A stretch of 11,938 nt of DNA from Gemmatimonadaceae bacterium (lineage in GTDB: Bacteria > Gemmatimonadota > Gemmatimonadetes > Gemmatimonadales > Gemmatimonadaceae): contig JANYKY010000333.1 in the NCBI GenBank assembly GCA_025357975.1, positions 1-11,938 of the forward strand, in the 5' to 3' direction. The position numbers were made by a program, and so were the translations under genes. Shown here in pieces: positions 1 to 6,752 of the stretch (positions are counted from its first letter, which is position 1; each line of letters starts with the position of its first letter). The notes beneath the pieces are model-generated. The model did not search any database. It was not told where the DNA came from and saw only the letters and a list, made by a program, of their open reading frames with translations.

Positions 1-1056
1 CCCAGTCGTAAAGAACGTTATGGGAATACCGAACCGCGCGTACTCGTAGTGATCGCTTCGGCAGTAAATGCGCTCTGGGTGACCGTTGGCATCGTACTGG
101 TAGTCGAACTTGAACGGTCTCGCGCGCGCTGAGTTTACCTGCTCGACGATGTCACCGAGCTCGGTCGATACCCGCCGTGAGCCGACAAGCTGAAGGTAGT
201 CGGGTCCACCGCCGGCAATATCCCCGGCGCTTCCGCGGCCGACCATGTCCATGTTCAGCTGCGCGACAATCTTGTTGAGCGGGACCGTGGGATGTTCAGT
301 AAACCACTTCGATCCAAGAAGCCCTTTCTCCTCCGCGGTATGCCATACGAACAGGATCGACCGTTTTGGCTTCACTCGCGCGTTCACAAGATTCTCCGCG
401 ATCTCGAGCACGGTAACTGTTCCTGATCCGTCGTCGTCTGCGCCGTTGCTGATCGAATCGAGGCGAGCAGGCCTGATGCGATGCAGACTGTCGACGTTGA
501 TGTGGATGACGCTCTTGAGTGAATCGCGGCGGGCTCGGGCGTTGCGATCCCATACTGGTGCGCCGAGTCGCGTGAGCTCGGTGTTGTATGCCTTGAGCGA
601 ATCGTGATCGGCCGCGGGATGCCTGATACCGATGTGATCGTTATGTGCCCCGATCGCTACGTACTCAACGCGAAGAACTGGATCGCTCCCACGAAGTATG
701 GCGACGACATTGCGCGCAGTGCCGGGAGGTCCGCCGGTAAAGCGAGGCGAGGTCGCATGTATCTCCTGGAAGTACGTTCCGTTGTCGCCCGCGGGCTCGA
801 GTCCCATGCGCCTGGCTTCGGCGGCGATGTATGCAGTTGCCATCATGTCCCCGGCCGTTCCCGCTTCGCGGCCCATCATTGAGTCGTCGGCGTAGATGTA
901 TAGTCGGGTTCGGAGATCGGCCGGCGTAATGCTGGCGACGGTTCTTCGGACCCCCGGTGCAGTCTCGATCCCGGTTCGTGATTGCGTCGTGCACGAAGCG
1001 ACAAGCACCGCAGCGACCGTCAGAATCGTCCTGTTGACACCGTTATATGCTGTCAC
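1..1056 (-). CDS. M28-family zinc metallopeptidase lipoprotein (3' end outside window)
   Basis: A secreted aminopeptidase-type enzyme of family M28, probably releasing N-terminal residues from peptides outside the cytoplasm. The minus-strand frame is open to the window edge and shows 352 residues. The start is GTG at 1056, preceded by a GGGAGA ribosome site; the ATG at 1070 meets a stop after five codons. Residues 1-22 form a lipoprotein signal ending in the lipobox VASC (Cys22). The two-metal site is visible in order: GAHNDH (His138), NGADDDGSG (Asp207-209), HTAEEKGLLGS (Glu242/243, catalytic base and ligand), NMDMVGR (Asp270) and RSDHYEYARFGIP (His336). About 65 residues separate His138 from the Asp motif, more than in compact M28 enzymes. 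The protein is cut shortly after the last metal ligand, so little of the catalytic fold is missing. It is divergent from queC, with only 32 bp between the starts. Family assignment is firm; the substrate is unknown. Confidence 0.93.
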   Translation of the reverse strand, partial: MTAYNGVNRTILTVAAVLVASCTTQSRTGIETAPGVRRTVASITPADLRTRLYIYADDSMMGREAGTAGDMMATAYIAAEARRMGLEPAGDNGTYFQEIHATSPRFTGGPPGTARNVVAILRGSDPVLRVEYVAIGAHNDHIGIRHPAADHDSLKAYNTELTRLGAPVWDRNARARRDSLKSVIHINVDSLHRIRPARLDSISNGADDDGSGTVTVLEIAENLVNARVKPKRSILFVWHTAEEKGLLGSKWFTEHPTVPLNKIVAQLNMDMVGRGSAGDIAGGGPDYLQLVGSRRVSTELGDIVEQVNSARARPFKFDYQYDANGHPERIYCRSDHYEYARFGIPITFFTTG

Positions 1057-1088
1057 GTTCTCTCTCCCATTGGGGCTTATCTTAAGGA
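1034..1088. promoter_or_regulatory. Divergent start region between the M28 peptidase and queC
   Basis: Only 32 bp (1057-1088) separate the two divergent start codons, so each gene's promoter must overlap its neighbour's start or coding region. A perfect TTGACA lies at 1034-1039 on the plus strand inside the peptidase signal-peptide codons, pointing at queC. However, no convincing -10 box sits 16-18 bp downstream: the expected position reads GTTCTC/TTCTCT. An AAGGA at 1084-1088 touches the queC ATG directly, too close for a normal ribosome site, so queC may be leaderless or initiated weakly. Promoter placement is tentative. Confidence 0.25.
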
Positions 1089-1802
1089 ATGGACCGCAAA
1101 AAAGCCGTCATTCTTCTGAGCGGCGGGCTGGACTCGACAACAGTGCTAGCGCTTGCGACAGCGAACGGCTACTCCGTTTACGCCCTTAGCTTCAGCTACG
1201 GGCAGAGACATGCCGGCGAGATCGGCGCTGCGCGAAAGGTCGCCGCGCGATTTGGCGTAGTCCAGCACGTTGTCACAGAGATCGACCTGCGAGTGTTTGG
1301 TGGGTCGGCTCTGACAGCGGATGTAGCTGTTCCGAAAGACCGTAGTGTCGAGCTGTCTGAGGATGTACCCGTCACCTACGTGCCCGCCCGAAACACCATT
1401 TTTCTGTCGTTCGCGCTCGCGTTCGCAGAAGTCGTCGGCGCACACGAGATCTTCATCGGCGTCAACGCGCTGGACTACAGCGGCTACCCCGATTGTCGTC
1501 CCGAATTCATCGGCGCGTTTCAGAAGATGGCGCGACTTGCGACGCGCGCCGATACGGCTGGTGCTGATCCAGTTGAGCAGATCACCATCATGACGCCACT
1601 CATGGACATGACCAAGAGAGAGATCATCGACCTTGGAATGTCACTTGGCGTCGACTATGGGATGACGACGAGCTGCTACGATCCGAGTGCGGATGACGAA
1701 GCTTGTGGACGTTGCGACGCCTGTCAGCTTCGGTTACGCGGATTTCATGAAGCTGGCTCGATCGATCCGGCGCGTTACGTCGGTTTCGGGCAGCCTGGTT
1801 GA
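1089..1802 (+). CDS. queC: 7-cyano-7-deazaguanine (preQ0) synthase QueC
   Basis: An ATP-dependent cytoplasmic enzyme that converts 7-carboxy-7-deazaguanine and ammonia to preQ0, the precursor of queuosine in tRNA and of other 7-deazapurines. The 237-residue length is typical of the family. The N-terminus carries the PP-loop SGGLDS (residues 11-16), followed by FSYGQRH (35-41), the conserved [10 protein letters not shown] (98-107) and [15 protein letters not shown] (126-140). The C-terminus has the zinc site Cys196-x9-Cys206-x2-Cys209-x2-Cys212. The ATG at 1089 gives the standard [16 protein letters not shown] opening, so it is preferred although the ribosome site is poor. The stop codon TGA (1800-1802) overlaps the queE ATG by one base, implying translational coupling. 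Other pathway genes (queD, folE, queF) are not in this window. Confidence 0.97.
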   Translation: MDRKKAVILLSGGLDSTTVLALATANGYSVYALSFSYGQRHAGEIGAARKVAARFGVVQHVVTEIDLRVFGGSALTADVAVPKDRSVELSEDVPVTYVPARNTIFLSFALAFAEVVGAHEIFIGVNALDYSGYPDCRPEFIGAFQKMARLATRADTAGADPVEQITIMTPLMDMTKREIIDLGMSLGVDYGMTTSCYDPSADDEACGRCDACQLRLRGFHEAGSIDPARYVGFGQPG

Positions 1803-2431
1803 TGTATACGGTCAAGGAAATTTTCTACACGCTTCAGGGCGAAGGGGCAAACTCCGGCAAAGCGGCTGTGTTCTGTCGATTCAGTGGGTGTAATCTGTGG
1901 ACCGGCCGGGAAGAAGATCGTTCGAAGGCGGTTTGTCAGTTTTGCGACACTGACTTTGTCGGCGTCGGTCCTGACGGTGGGAAATTTGCCGAGCCGTCTC
2001 TGCTGGCGGACGCGATAGCGCTTGCGTGGAGAGGCGATTCGACCGGGGAGAAGTTCGTCGTCTGCACGGGGGGTGAGCCGTTGCTGCAAGTGGACGAGAA
2101 TCTTGTCGACGCAATCCATGACGCCGGTTTTACAATGGCCGTCGAGACCAATGGAACGCGCAGGGCGCCCGCGGGAATCGACTGGATCTGCGTCAGCCCC
2201 AAAGCCGGTGCGCCTCTCGTGCAGACATCGGGAAACGAGCTCAAGCTGGTTTTCCCCCAATCCGACGCGATGCCACCGAGGTTCGAGCCCCTGAACTTCG
2301 ATCATTTCTTTCTTCAGCCAATGGACGGCGCGCAGGCCAGCGAGAACACTCGGCTCGCAATCGCGTATTGCATGGATCACCCGAGATGGCGGTTGAGCCT
2401 GCAGGTCCACAAGACACTCGCGATTCGCTGA
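1802..2431 (+). CDS. queE: 7-carboxy-7-deazaguanine synthase QueE (radical SAM)
   Basis: A radical SAM enzyme that contracts the ring of 6-carboxytetrahydropterin to 7-carboxy-7-deazaguanine, the step just before QueC. The 209-residue protein opens with [15 protein letters not shown]. Its iron-sulfur cluster motif is the expanded QueE form Cys30-x14-Cys45-x2-Cys48 rather than the classic CxxxCxxC. CTGGEPLLQ (88-96) and VETNGTRR (114-121) contribute to SAM and substrate binding, and LQPMDG (171-176) and LQVHKTLAIR (200-209) are typical family endings. A TTG one codon upstream (1799) is in frame, but the ATG at 1802 is the natural start and overlaps the queC stop as TGATG. Identification is very secure; motif roles are from family knowledge. 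Confidence 0.97.
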   Translation: MYTVKEIFYTLQGEGANSGKAAVFCRFSGCNLWTGREEDRSKAVCQFCDTDFVGVGPDGGKFAEPSLLADAIALAWRGDSTGEKFVVCTGGEPLLQVDENLVDAIHDAGFTMAVETNGTRRAPAGIDWICVSPKAGAPLVQTSGNELKLVFPQSDAMPPRFEPLNFDHFFLQPMDGAQASENTRLAIAYCMDHPRWRLSLQVHKTLAIR

Positions 2432-2437
2432 AACTCC

Positions 2438-2457
2438 TGCCTGGCCGGCATTTTTTT
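2438..2457 (+). terminator. Weak intrinsic terminator after queE
   Basis: TGCC (2438-2441) and GGCA (2447-2450) pair around a five-base loop and are followed immediately by seven T residues (2451-2457). The stem is only 4 bp, so termination may be partial. It lies 6 bases after the queE stop, the expected place for the end of the queC-queE operon. Confidence 0.4.
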
Positions 2458-2466
2458 GGCAGACAG

Positions 2467-2477
2467 TTGTATACAAT
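2467..2477 (+). promoter_or_regulatory. Palindrome with -10-like box upstream of the DUF4331 cluster
   Basis: TTGTATACAA (2467-2476) is a perfect 10-bp palindrome. It contains TACAAT (2472-2477), five of six matches to a sigma-70 -10 box. No good -35 box lies 16-18 bp upstream, where the T tract of the preceding terminator sits; TTGGCA at 2456-2461 is too close. Palindromes of this kind are bound by GntR-type regulators, so it could be an operator overlapping a promoter. Chance occurrence cannot be excluded. Confidence 0.3.
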
Positions 2478-2710
2478 CGAGGTTTCCCGGCGCGGGTGGC
2501 GCATTTGATGCGAAGCCTTCGTTTCGGCTTTTGAATGCGACGCTCCGTACGCCCGGGAAAGAGGCTATTCCCCGGAACCGTTCGCCTCTCGATTCGGCAG
2601 ATGAATCCGACCGACCCGGTTATGGCGTACACCGCCGAGTGAAGTGTTTCCGCCGTTCCGGGTGAGGGAGAAACCCGCGTCATTCTCCCGTTCTTGCGCG
2701 TGGAGTCGTT
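2478..2710 (+). promoter_or_regulatory. Inverted-repeat-rich leader upstream of the DUF4331 operon
   Basis: These 233 bases carry no convincing gene but several possible RNA stems. A compound hairpin spans 2500-2539: outer CGCATT/AATGCG and inner AAGCC (2513-2517)/GGCTT (2526-2530). AGAGGC (2560-2565) pairs with GCCTCT (2584-2589), and GGCG (2624-2627) with CGCC (2633-2636). Near the end, CGGGT (2659-2663)/ACCCG (2673-2677) competes with the 7-bp stem GGGAGAA (2666-2672)/TTCTCCC (2683-2689), because the two overlap. A GGAG ribosome site (2702-2705) follows, five bases before the ATG. I could not match it to a known riboswitch class; cobalamin and TPP boxes were looked for and not seen. Confidence 0.35.
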
Positions 2711-3469
2711 ATGAAGACATGGATAACAAGGCGCGATCTTATCGTGCCGGTGGTTGCCGCGGCCCTCGTGGCTGTGGTGGCTGTAGGAAAAGTGAAGGCG
2801 TCGGACCATCAGCAAACGGTGTTCACCGAAACGAACCCGCGATATGACATTACGGATGTGTTTGCATTCCCGGCAGCAACTCCTGGTCGAATTGCGCTGG
2901 TCCTTATGACATCCTCGCCTCTGACCCCGGCGTTGACGAATAGTCACAGATTCGCCGATATCAGTGAAGGGATCTACCAGATCAAGGTCGATCTGGATGG
3001 TGATGCGGTTGAGGACCTTGTGTTTCAGGTGTCATTCACCGGACCTGCAGGAGCGCAGGTCGTATCCGTTCGTGGACCCTCGCGTCCAAATGAGACCGGA
3101 GTAGTCAACACGTTTCTTACCTCTGGCAACCTCGTGACAGGCCCGGTCAATACAAATCTGGGTGACCCGGCAGGAATGCAGGTGTTCGCAGGCCCGCGAA
3201 ACGATCCATTCTTCATCGACCTGGAGCAGTTTTTCCGCATCATTCCAGATCGCAAGCCAGTCACCGGCCCGTTGAGCCAGCTGCCGCCGCATCCGACCGC
3301 CAGCTCGTTCCGCCCAGTTGGTCAGGCAGTCGATTTCCTCCGCGGATATAACGGTCTTGCCATCGTTATCGAAGTGCCGAGAACAGCGCTCACCAGCAAT
3401 GACAACCACCGCCGATTTGGCGTCTGGGCGACCGTCAATCTCGTCAATCCCCCGGCTAACCAACACTAA
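2711..3469 (+). CDS. DUF4331 protein, N-terminal-half type, exported
   Basis: A 252-residue exported protein matching the first half of the DUF4331 family, whose function is unknown. Residues 1-30 are a signal peptide with a twin-arginine-like motif, TRRDLIV (6-12), a long hydrophobic stretch and a likely cut after VKA30. Family hallmarks follow: RYDITDVFAFP (44-54), an acidic DLDGDAVEDL (94-103) that could bind a cation, FAGPRNDPFFIDL (159-171), GYNGLAIVIEVP (212-223) and FGVWATV (236-242). It stops there, at about the midpoint of a full-length family member (roughly 450-500 residues). The second half is encoded separately 37 bp downstream. The start is well supported by GGAG five bases upstream. 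Location is probably the periplasm or cell surface. It heads the cluster with the TPR, HupE/UreJ and DUF6702 genes. Confidence 0.85.
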   Translation: MKTWITRRDLIVPVVAAALVAVVAVGKVKASDHQQTVFTETNPRYDITDVFAFPAATPGRIALVLMTSSPLTPALTNSHRFADISEGIYQIKVDLDGDAVEDLVFQVSFTGPAGAQVVSVRGPSRPNETGVVNTFLTSGNLVTGPVNTNLGDPAGMQVFAGPRNDPFFIDLEQFFRIIPDRKPVTGPLSQLPPHPTASSFRPVGQAVDFLRGYNGLAIVIEVPRTALTSNDNHRRFGVWATVNLVNPPANQH

Positions 3470-3506
3470 TCAGCGTCCGATCATTTCATAAACAGGAGTA
3501 GGAAAT

Positions 3507-4091
3507 ATGTGGAACAGAATGAATCGGGCCGGTGGCGCCACCATCGCGCTCGTACTTGCGGCGACTGCCTGCAGCAGTGAATCCGGCCAGTCCGCAGCGA
3601 TTGCCGGCCCCCAGCCCAGGTCGATTACGACGGGTGTCACTTATACTCAGGTGGAGGAACTTGGGAATCCTCTCGTGCAGGAAGTCACCATCGTCAAGGC
3701 GAATCACACGCGATACGACAAGACGATGCCTTACAACACAGCGGAATTCCGACCGCAGACCGAGAATTTCATTGTTACGGTCGCCGGCCGGCCCGCTGCA
3801 TACGCGTCTACGATCGGGGGCGTTCTGTATCCTGACGTGCTCGTCGTGGATACATCCAAAGATCCAGCAACCGCCGGATGGCTCTCGTGGGCGCTGGCGA
3901 ATGGATGGGGCGGCCGAAAGCTGTCTGACGACGCTGTCGACATCGGCCTCGACGCAATCTTCAGCTCGTTGCTCTCGCCCGACGGTGCATCCTGCGCGCC
4001 AGGCCAGTTGCCATTGTGCACAGATAACGTAAATGGAAACGATGTTCCGAACCTGGCGACATTCCCATACGTAGCACCACCATCGACCTGA
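3507..4091 (+). CDS. DUF4331 protein, C-terminal-half type, lipoprotein
   Basis: A 194-residue lipoprotein matching the second half of the DUF4331 family. Residues 1-22 are a lipoprotein signal (LVLAATAC, lipidated Cys22), followed by a low-complexity Ser/Ala/Pro linker. Family motifs begin at VEELGNPLVQEVTIVK (49-64) and continue with GGRKLSDDAVDIGLDAI (135-151), an Asn/Asp-rich DNVNGND (173-179) and the closing TFPYVAPP (185-192). Cys163 and Cys171 could form a disulfide. AGGAG at 3494-3498 with 8-base spacing gives a strong start. Because it has its own signal and ribosome site, it is a separate gene, not a frameshift product of the gene before. It probably pairs with that gene to rebuild a two-part DUF4331 fold anchored to a membrane; this pairing is inference. 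Confidence 0.85.
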   Translation: MWNRMNRAGGATIALVLAATACSSESGQSAAIAGPQPRSITTGVTYTQVEELGNPLVQEVTIVKANHTRYDKTMPYNTAEFRPQTENFIVTVAGRPAAYASTIGGVLYPDVLVVDTSKDPATAGWLSWALANGWGGRKLSDDAVDIGLDAIFSSLLSPDGASCAPGQLPLCTDNVNGNDVPNLATFPYVAPPST

Positions 4092-4129
4092 TCGCGCTCA
4101 GTAGCGCTATCATTACCAGTTCGTAACCC

Positions 4130-4167
4130 GGGGCTGACCGTTCCAGTTTTATGGAGCGCTCAGCCCC
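4130..4167 (+). promoter_or_regulatory. 8-bp inverted repeat enclosing an upstream ATG of the TPR gene
   Basis: GGGGCTGA (4130-4137) and TCAGCCCC (4160-4167) are perfect complements around a 22-base loop. The loop contains the ATG at 4151, which is in frame with the TPR gene. A second small hairpin, GCGCT/AGCGC, lies at 4094-4107 just after the preceding stop. No T tract follows either, so they look more like RNA-processing or translation-control stems than terminators. Pairing would hide the 4151 ATG, favouring a start at 4187. Confidence 0.45.
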
Positions 4168-4186
4168 CTCCATTGGTAGCAATAAA

Positions 4187-5506
4187 ATGACGCGACGCGG
4201 CTGGATTGTTCTTCTGCTCACTGCAGTGTTGGCAATTGGCACGAGCTGGGGCGTAACCCGTCTGCGGGCGTCCGAAAGAAAAGTTGCGGTGCCCAAGCCG
4301 GGCGCCGCTGCTGCAAAACAGTTCGCACTTCGCGAAAAGGACATTGCATTCTTTGTAAAGCGAGCCGCGGAGGATACCGAGAGCGCCGGCGATCGTGCCG
4401 AGCTCGCTGCCAGGTACCTTCAGCGCGCCCGCGAAACAGGAGACTTCAACGACGTTATCCTCGCTGAAAACCTCTCCCGAAAGTCTCTCTCGCTCCGCTC
4501 CGCGCACAATCTTGAAACCAACGTCATCCTCATATCGGCGTTGCTCGAGCAGCATCGCTTTGCCGAGGCGCACAAGCTGGCTGAACATCTCGTAGCGGAG
4601 GAACCGGACGTCGACCGTTATCACTCCATCCTTGGAGACATAGATCTCGAAGTAGGGGACTATGCTGGCGCACGCGCGTCATTCACGGCTGTGCACGGGC
4701 CCTCGCGCGGAGGGTTTTCGATCGCGCCGTCGTATGCGCGATGGCTCGAAATCAGCGGGGATACAAAGTCTGCGCGAACGATGCTGTATCGCGCGCTTGC
4801 AAAAGCCGATTCTTCCGACGACTTGCAACGGGAGACGGTGGCCTGGTTTCACCTGCGCGTCTCGGACATTGAAATGCGAAACGGGCGCCTCCGAAGCGCC
4901 GAAAATATCTTGCATGCGGGACGCGAGATTCTTCCGCTGGACCACCGTCTTCTCTCCGCTGATGCGCATCTTGCGGCCCTTCGTCACGACTGGCGCAAGA
5001 CAATCGCCCTCGGCGACAGCGCCATCGTTACCGTTCTGGATCCGGGCACGATCGGACTCGTTGGTGACGCCTACGCTGCGCTCGGCGACACCGCAAAGGC
5101 GGCAGAATATAATCGCACCATGGAAGTCGCAGTTATACAGCAACCAGGATCGTATCATCGGGCATGGAGCTTGTTCCTCCTGGATCACGACCGGCGGGTA
5201 CCCGAAGTGCTTGCCAAGGTACAGGAAGAGTTGAAGACACGAAAAGACATCTACGGATATGACCTGCTCGGCTGGTCTCTGTATAAAGAGCATCGTTACG
5301 CCGAAGCACAATCCGCGTTTGTGAAAGCGCTCTCGCAGGGAACGCAGGATGCCGTGCTCTATTATCACGCTGGAATGATCGAGCGAGCCGCAGGGGATAC
5401 TGCTAACGCCAGGCGTTATCTTCAACACGCACTGGACTTGAATCCTACGTTCGATCCAACGCATCCAGCCGTTGCGAAGGCAACGCTTGACTCGCTTACT
5501 CACTGA
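4187..5506 (+). CDS. Membrane-anchored tetratricopeptide repeat protein
   Basis: A 439-residue protein with one N-terminal hydrophobic segment (about 6-23, after MTRR) acting as signal peptide or anchor, placing the rest in the periplasm. A charged linker leads to helical TPR-like repeats over most of the remainder. Clear units include HRFAEAHKLAEHLVAEEP, VGDYAGARASFTAV, LRSAENILHAGREILP, LGDTAKAAEYN, HRYAEAQSAFVKALSQ and AGDTANARRYLQHALDLNP near the C-terminus. Such domains are scaffolds for protein contacts; no catalytic domain is visible. I place the start at ATG 4187 because signal sequences usually begin close to the hydrophobic core and because the alternative ATG 4151 (12 codons longer) sits inside an inverted repeat and lacks a ribosome site. 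Evidence for 4187 is also modest, with only a weak GGTAG upstream. It probably assembles with neighbouring envelope proteins. Confidence 0.85.
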   Translation: MTRRGWIVLLLTAVLAIGTSWGVTRLRASERKVAVPKPGAAAAKQFALREKDIAFFVKRAAEDTESAGDRAELAARYLQRARETGDFNDVILAENLSRKSLSLRSAHNLETNVILISALLEQHRFAEAHKLAEHLVAEEPDVDRYHSILGDIDLEVGDYAGARASFTAVHGPSRGGFSIAPSYARWLEISGDTKSARTMLYRALAKADSSDDLQRETVAWFHLRVSDIEMRNGRLRSAENILHAGREILPLDHRLLSADAHLAALRHDWRKTIALGDSAIVTVLDPGTIGLVGDAYAALGDTAKAAEYNRTMEVAVIQQPGSYHRAWSLFLLDHDRRVPEVLAKVQEELKTRKDIYGYDLLGWSLYKEHRYAEAQSAFVKALSQGTQDAVLYYHAGMIERAAGDTANARRYLQHALDLNPTFDPTHPAVAKATLDSLTH

Positions 5507-5632
5507 CGTGGTGGGTCGGGCGAGCTGGCCTGAATCCGTTGTGATGGCTGATGCGTAAAAGCGACTGATGAACGCACAATTCCATCCAACTCAACCCGAT
5601 GTTCGTACGCTGCCCTGCACGGTGAAAAGCTG
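5507..5632 (+). other. 126-bp spacer with a possible short leader ORF
   Basis: This spacer between the TPR and HupE/UreJ genes holds no recognised domain. A 21-codon frame from ATG 5568 ends with TGA at 5631-5633, overlapping the HupE/UreJ ATG as TGATG, an arrangement seen in translational coupling. It has no clear ribosome site and could be chance. No promoter or terminator was recognised. Confidence 0.2.
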
Positions 5633-6238
5633 ATGCAGGACTTCCTCACTTTCATCCAGCTCGGCTTCAGGCACATCACCGATCTAGAGGCGATGGATCA
5701 CATCCTCTTTCTGCTCGCTCTCGCGGCTATTTATCAGCCGCGAGACTGGCGAAAAGCAATGTGGGTCGTCACTGCATTCACCATCGGCCACTCGGTAACG
5801 CTCGGCCTCGCTGTCACGGGCGCGATTCGGCTTCCGACAAAGCTGATCGAATTCCTGATACCGGTAACGATCGTCGCTACCTGCATCGAGAACATCATTG
5901 TGCGCAATCGCGATCGTGCGCTTTGGGGCGGAAAATATCGCCCGGTGTTCGCTGGTGTATTCGGTCTCGTGCACGGTGCTGGCTTCGCTAATTATCTGCG
6001 CGACCTCTTCGGTGATCACATCGCTGTTCCACTGTTTGGATTCAACATCGGAATCGAAATAGGTCAGATCGCGGTTCTAACCATCACGGCAGTGGCGCTT
6101 TTGAGCGCTGACTGGCTGATTGCAAGAGCGCGCGAATCACTGCGGCCGGAATCGGTTCTTCGCTTACGAGTGATCGCTGTTTCGTTTGTTGTGATGATCG
6201 TCGCGGCGCACTGGGCGGTTCAAAGAAATCCCTGGTGA
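5633..6238 (+). CDS. HupE/UreJ-family membrane permease
   Basis: A 201-residue polytopic inner-membrane protein of the HupE/UreJ_2 type, related to proteins implicated in nickel or other transition-metal uptake. The N-terminal signature GFRHITDLEAMDHILF (11-26) supplies His14, Asp22 and His23. FTIGHSVTL (49-57) adds His53, FGLVHGAGFA (110-119) adds His114, and FGFNIGIEIGQ (135-145) matches the family's FNxGxExGQ. Hydrophobic segments near 24-35, 42-64, 71-92, 105-120, 130-158 and 178-195 suggest about six membrane spans. There is no cleavable signal peptide, unlike some HupE proteins. The ATG at 5633 follows GGTGAA. The gene ends GGTGA, overlapping the next GTG start by four bases, so the two are co-translated. 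Family call is firm; the metal is inferred from relatives and not readable from sequence. Confidence 0.9.
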   Translation: MQDFLTFIQLGFRHITDLEAMDHILFLLALAAIYQPRDWRKAMWVVTAFTIGHSVTLGLAVTGAIRLPTKLIEFLIPVTIVATCIENIIVRNRDRALWGGKYRPVFAGVFGLVHGAGFANYLRDLFGDHIAVPLFGFNIGIEIGQIAVLTITAVALLSADWLIARARESLRPESVLRLRVIAVSFVVMIVAAHWAVQRNPW

Positions 6239-6744
6239 AACGCACCCGCCAGCTGGTCGTTGTCCTCGCGGCGAGTCTGATCTGTATTGCAACCAATGCG
6301 GAACGAGCAGAAGCTCACCCGCTTCATACGAGCCTTGCCGAGCTGACGTACGATCAGAGGTCAGGAGCCGTGGTATTGTCTCTCCGCGTCTTCGTGGATG
6401 ACTACACGAAAGCAGCGATCGTCTATGCGCAGAAGCATCCGCAGTCAGTATCTGCCGGTCCTGCTGTGTCGCCGCTTGTGACTTATGCGCTGTCTGCTTT
6501 CGCTCTGACGGATTCTCACAATCGGCGGGTTGCGTTCGCATCGTGCGGAGGAAAGCGGGTCGGTGATCTGATGTGGCTTTGCTTTCGCGGCACAGTGCCG
6601 GGCGGTGGTGCGGGCCTTCACGTCAGTAGTCAAATTCTCTTCGAGACGTATCGGGATCAGATCAACATTGTGCAGGCTGCGTACGCGGGGCGGCACGTGA
6701 ACCTGCTTTTCACGCCTGGCGAGACGGCGAAGAGTCTCCCGTGA
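6235..6744 (+). CDS. DUF6702-family exported protein with predicted N-terminal histidine
   Basis: A 169-residue exported protein of the DUF6702 type, function unknown. The GTG start at 6235 overlaps the HupE/UreJ stop (GTGA). Residues 1-27 are a Sec signal peptide (MKRTRQ, then a hydrophobic run, then AEA), predicted to be cut just before His28, so the mature protein would begin HPLHTSLAELTYD. The family commonly opens with an HP dipeptide followed by a beta-rich domain; here SGAVVLSLRVFVDDYTKAAI (43-62) and the central and C-terminal beta strands fit. Cys104 and Cys116 could form a disulfide. An exposed N-terminal histidine plus His31 could bind copper or another metal; this is speculation from position only. 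Tight coupling to the permease suggests a shared task. Confidence 0.75.
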   Translation: MKRTRQLVVVLAASLICIATNAERAEAHPLHTSLAELTYDQRSGAVVLSLRVFVDDYTKAAIVYAQKHPQSVSAGPAVSPLVTYALSAFALTDSHNRRVAFASCGGKRVGDLMWLCFRGTVPGGGAGLHVSSQILFETYRDQINIVQAAYAGRHVNLLFTPGETAKSLP

Positions 6745-6752
6745 TTACGGCA

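Noticed and set aside
245..607. Plus-strand open frames across 245-1189
   Set aside because: They are shadows of the M28 peptidase, whose minus-strand frame carries all metal ligands and a lipobox.
2456..2665. 69-codon plus-strand frame in the leader
   Set aside because: No ribosome site, no recognisable domain, and the DNA is dominated by inverted repeats.
2478..2710. Cobalamin, TPP or other known riboswitch in the leader
   Set aside because: The diagnostic conserved boxes (for example the B12 box or the TPP CTGAGA element) are not present; only unassigned stems remain.
1775..2947. 390-codon open frame on the minus strand
   Set aside because: It is antisense to queE, the leader and the DUF4331 start; its translation is Arg-rich with no recognisable domain, while the plus-strand genes have clear family motifs.
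3470..3506. Frameshift joining the two DUF4331 halves
   Set aside because: The second half has its own AGGAG ribosome site, ATG and lipoprotein signal, so it is an independent gene.
4679..5503. 274-codon minus-strand frame
   Set aside because: Entirely antisense to the TPR gene, without signal or family motifs.
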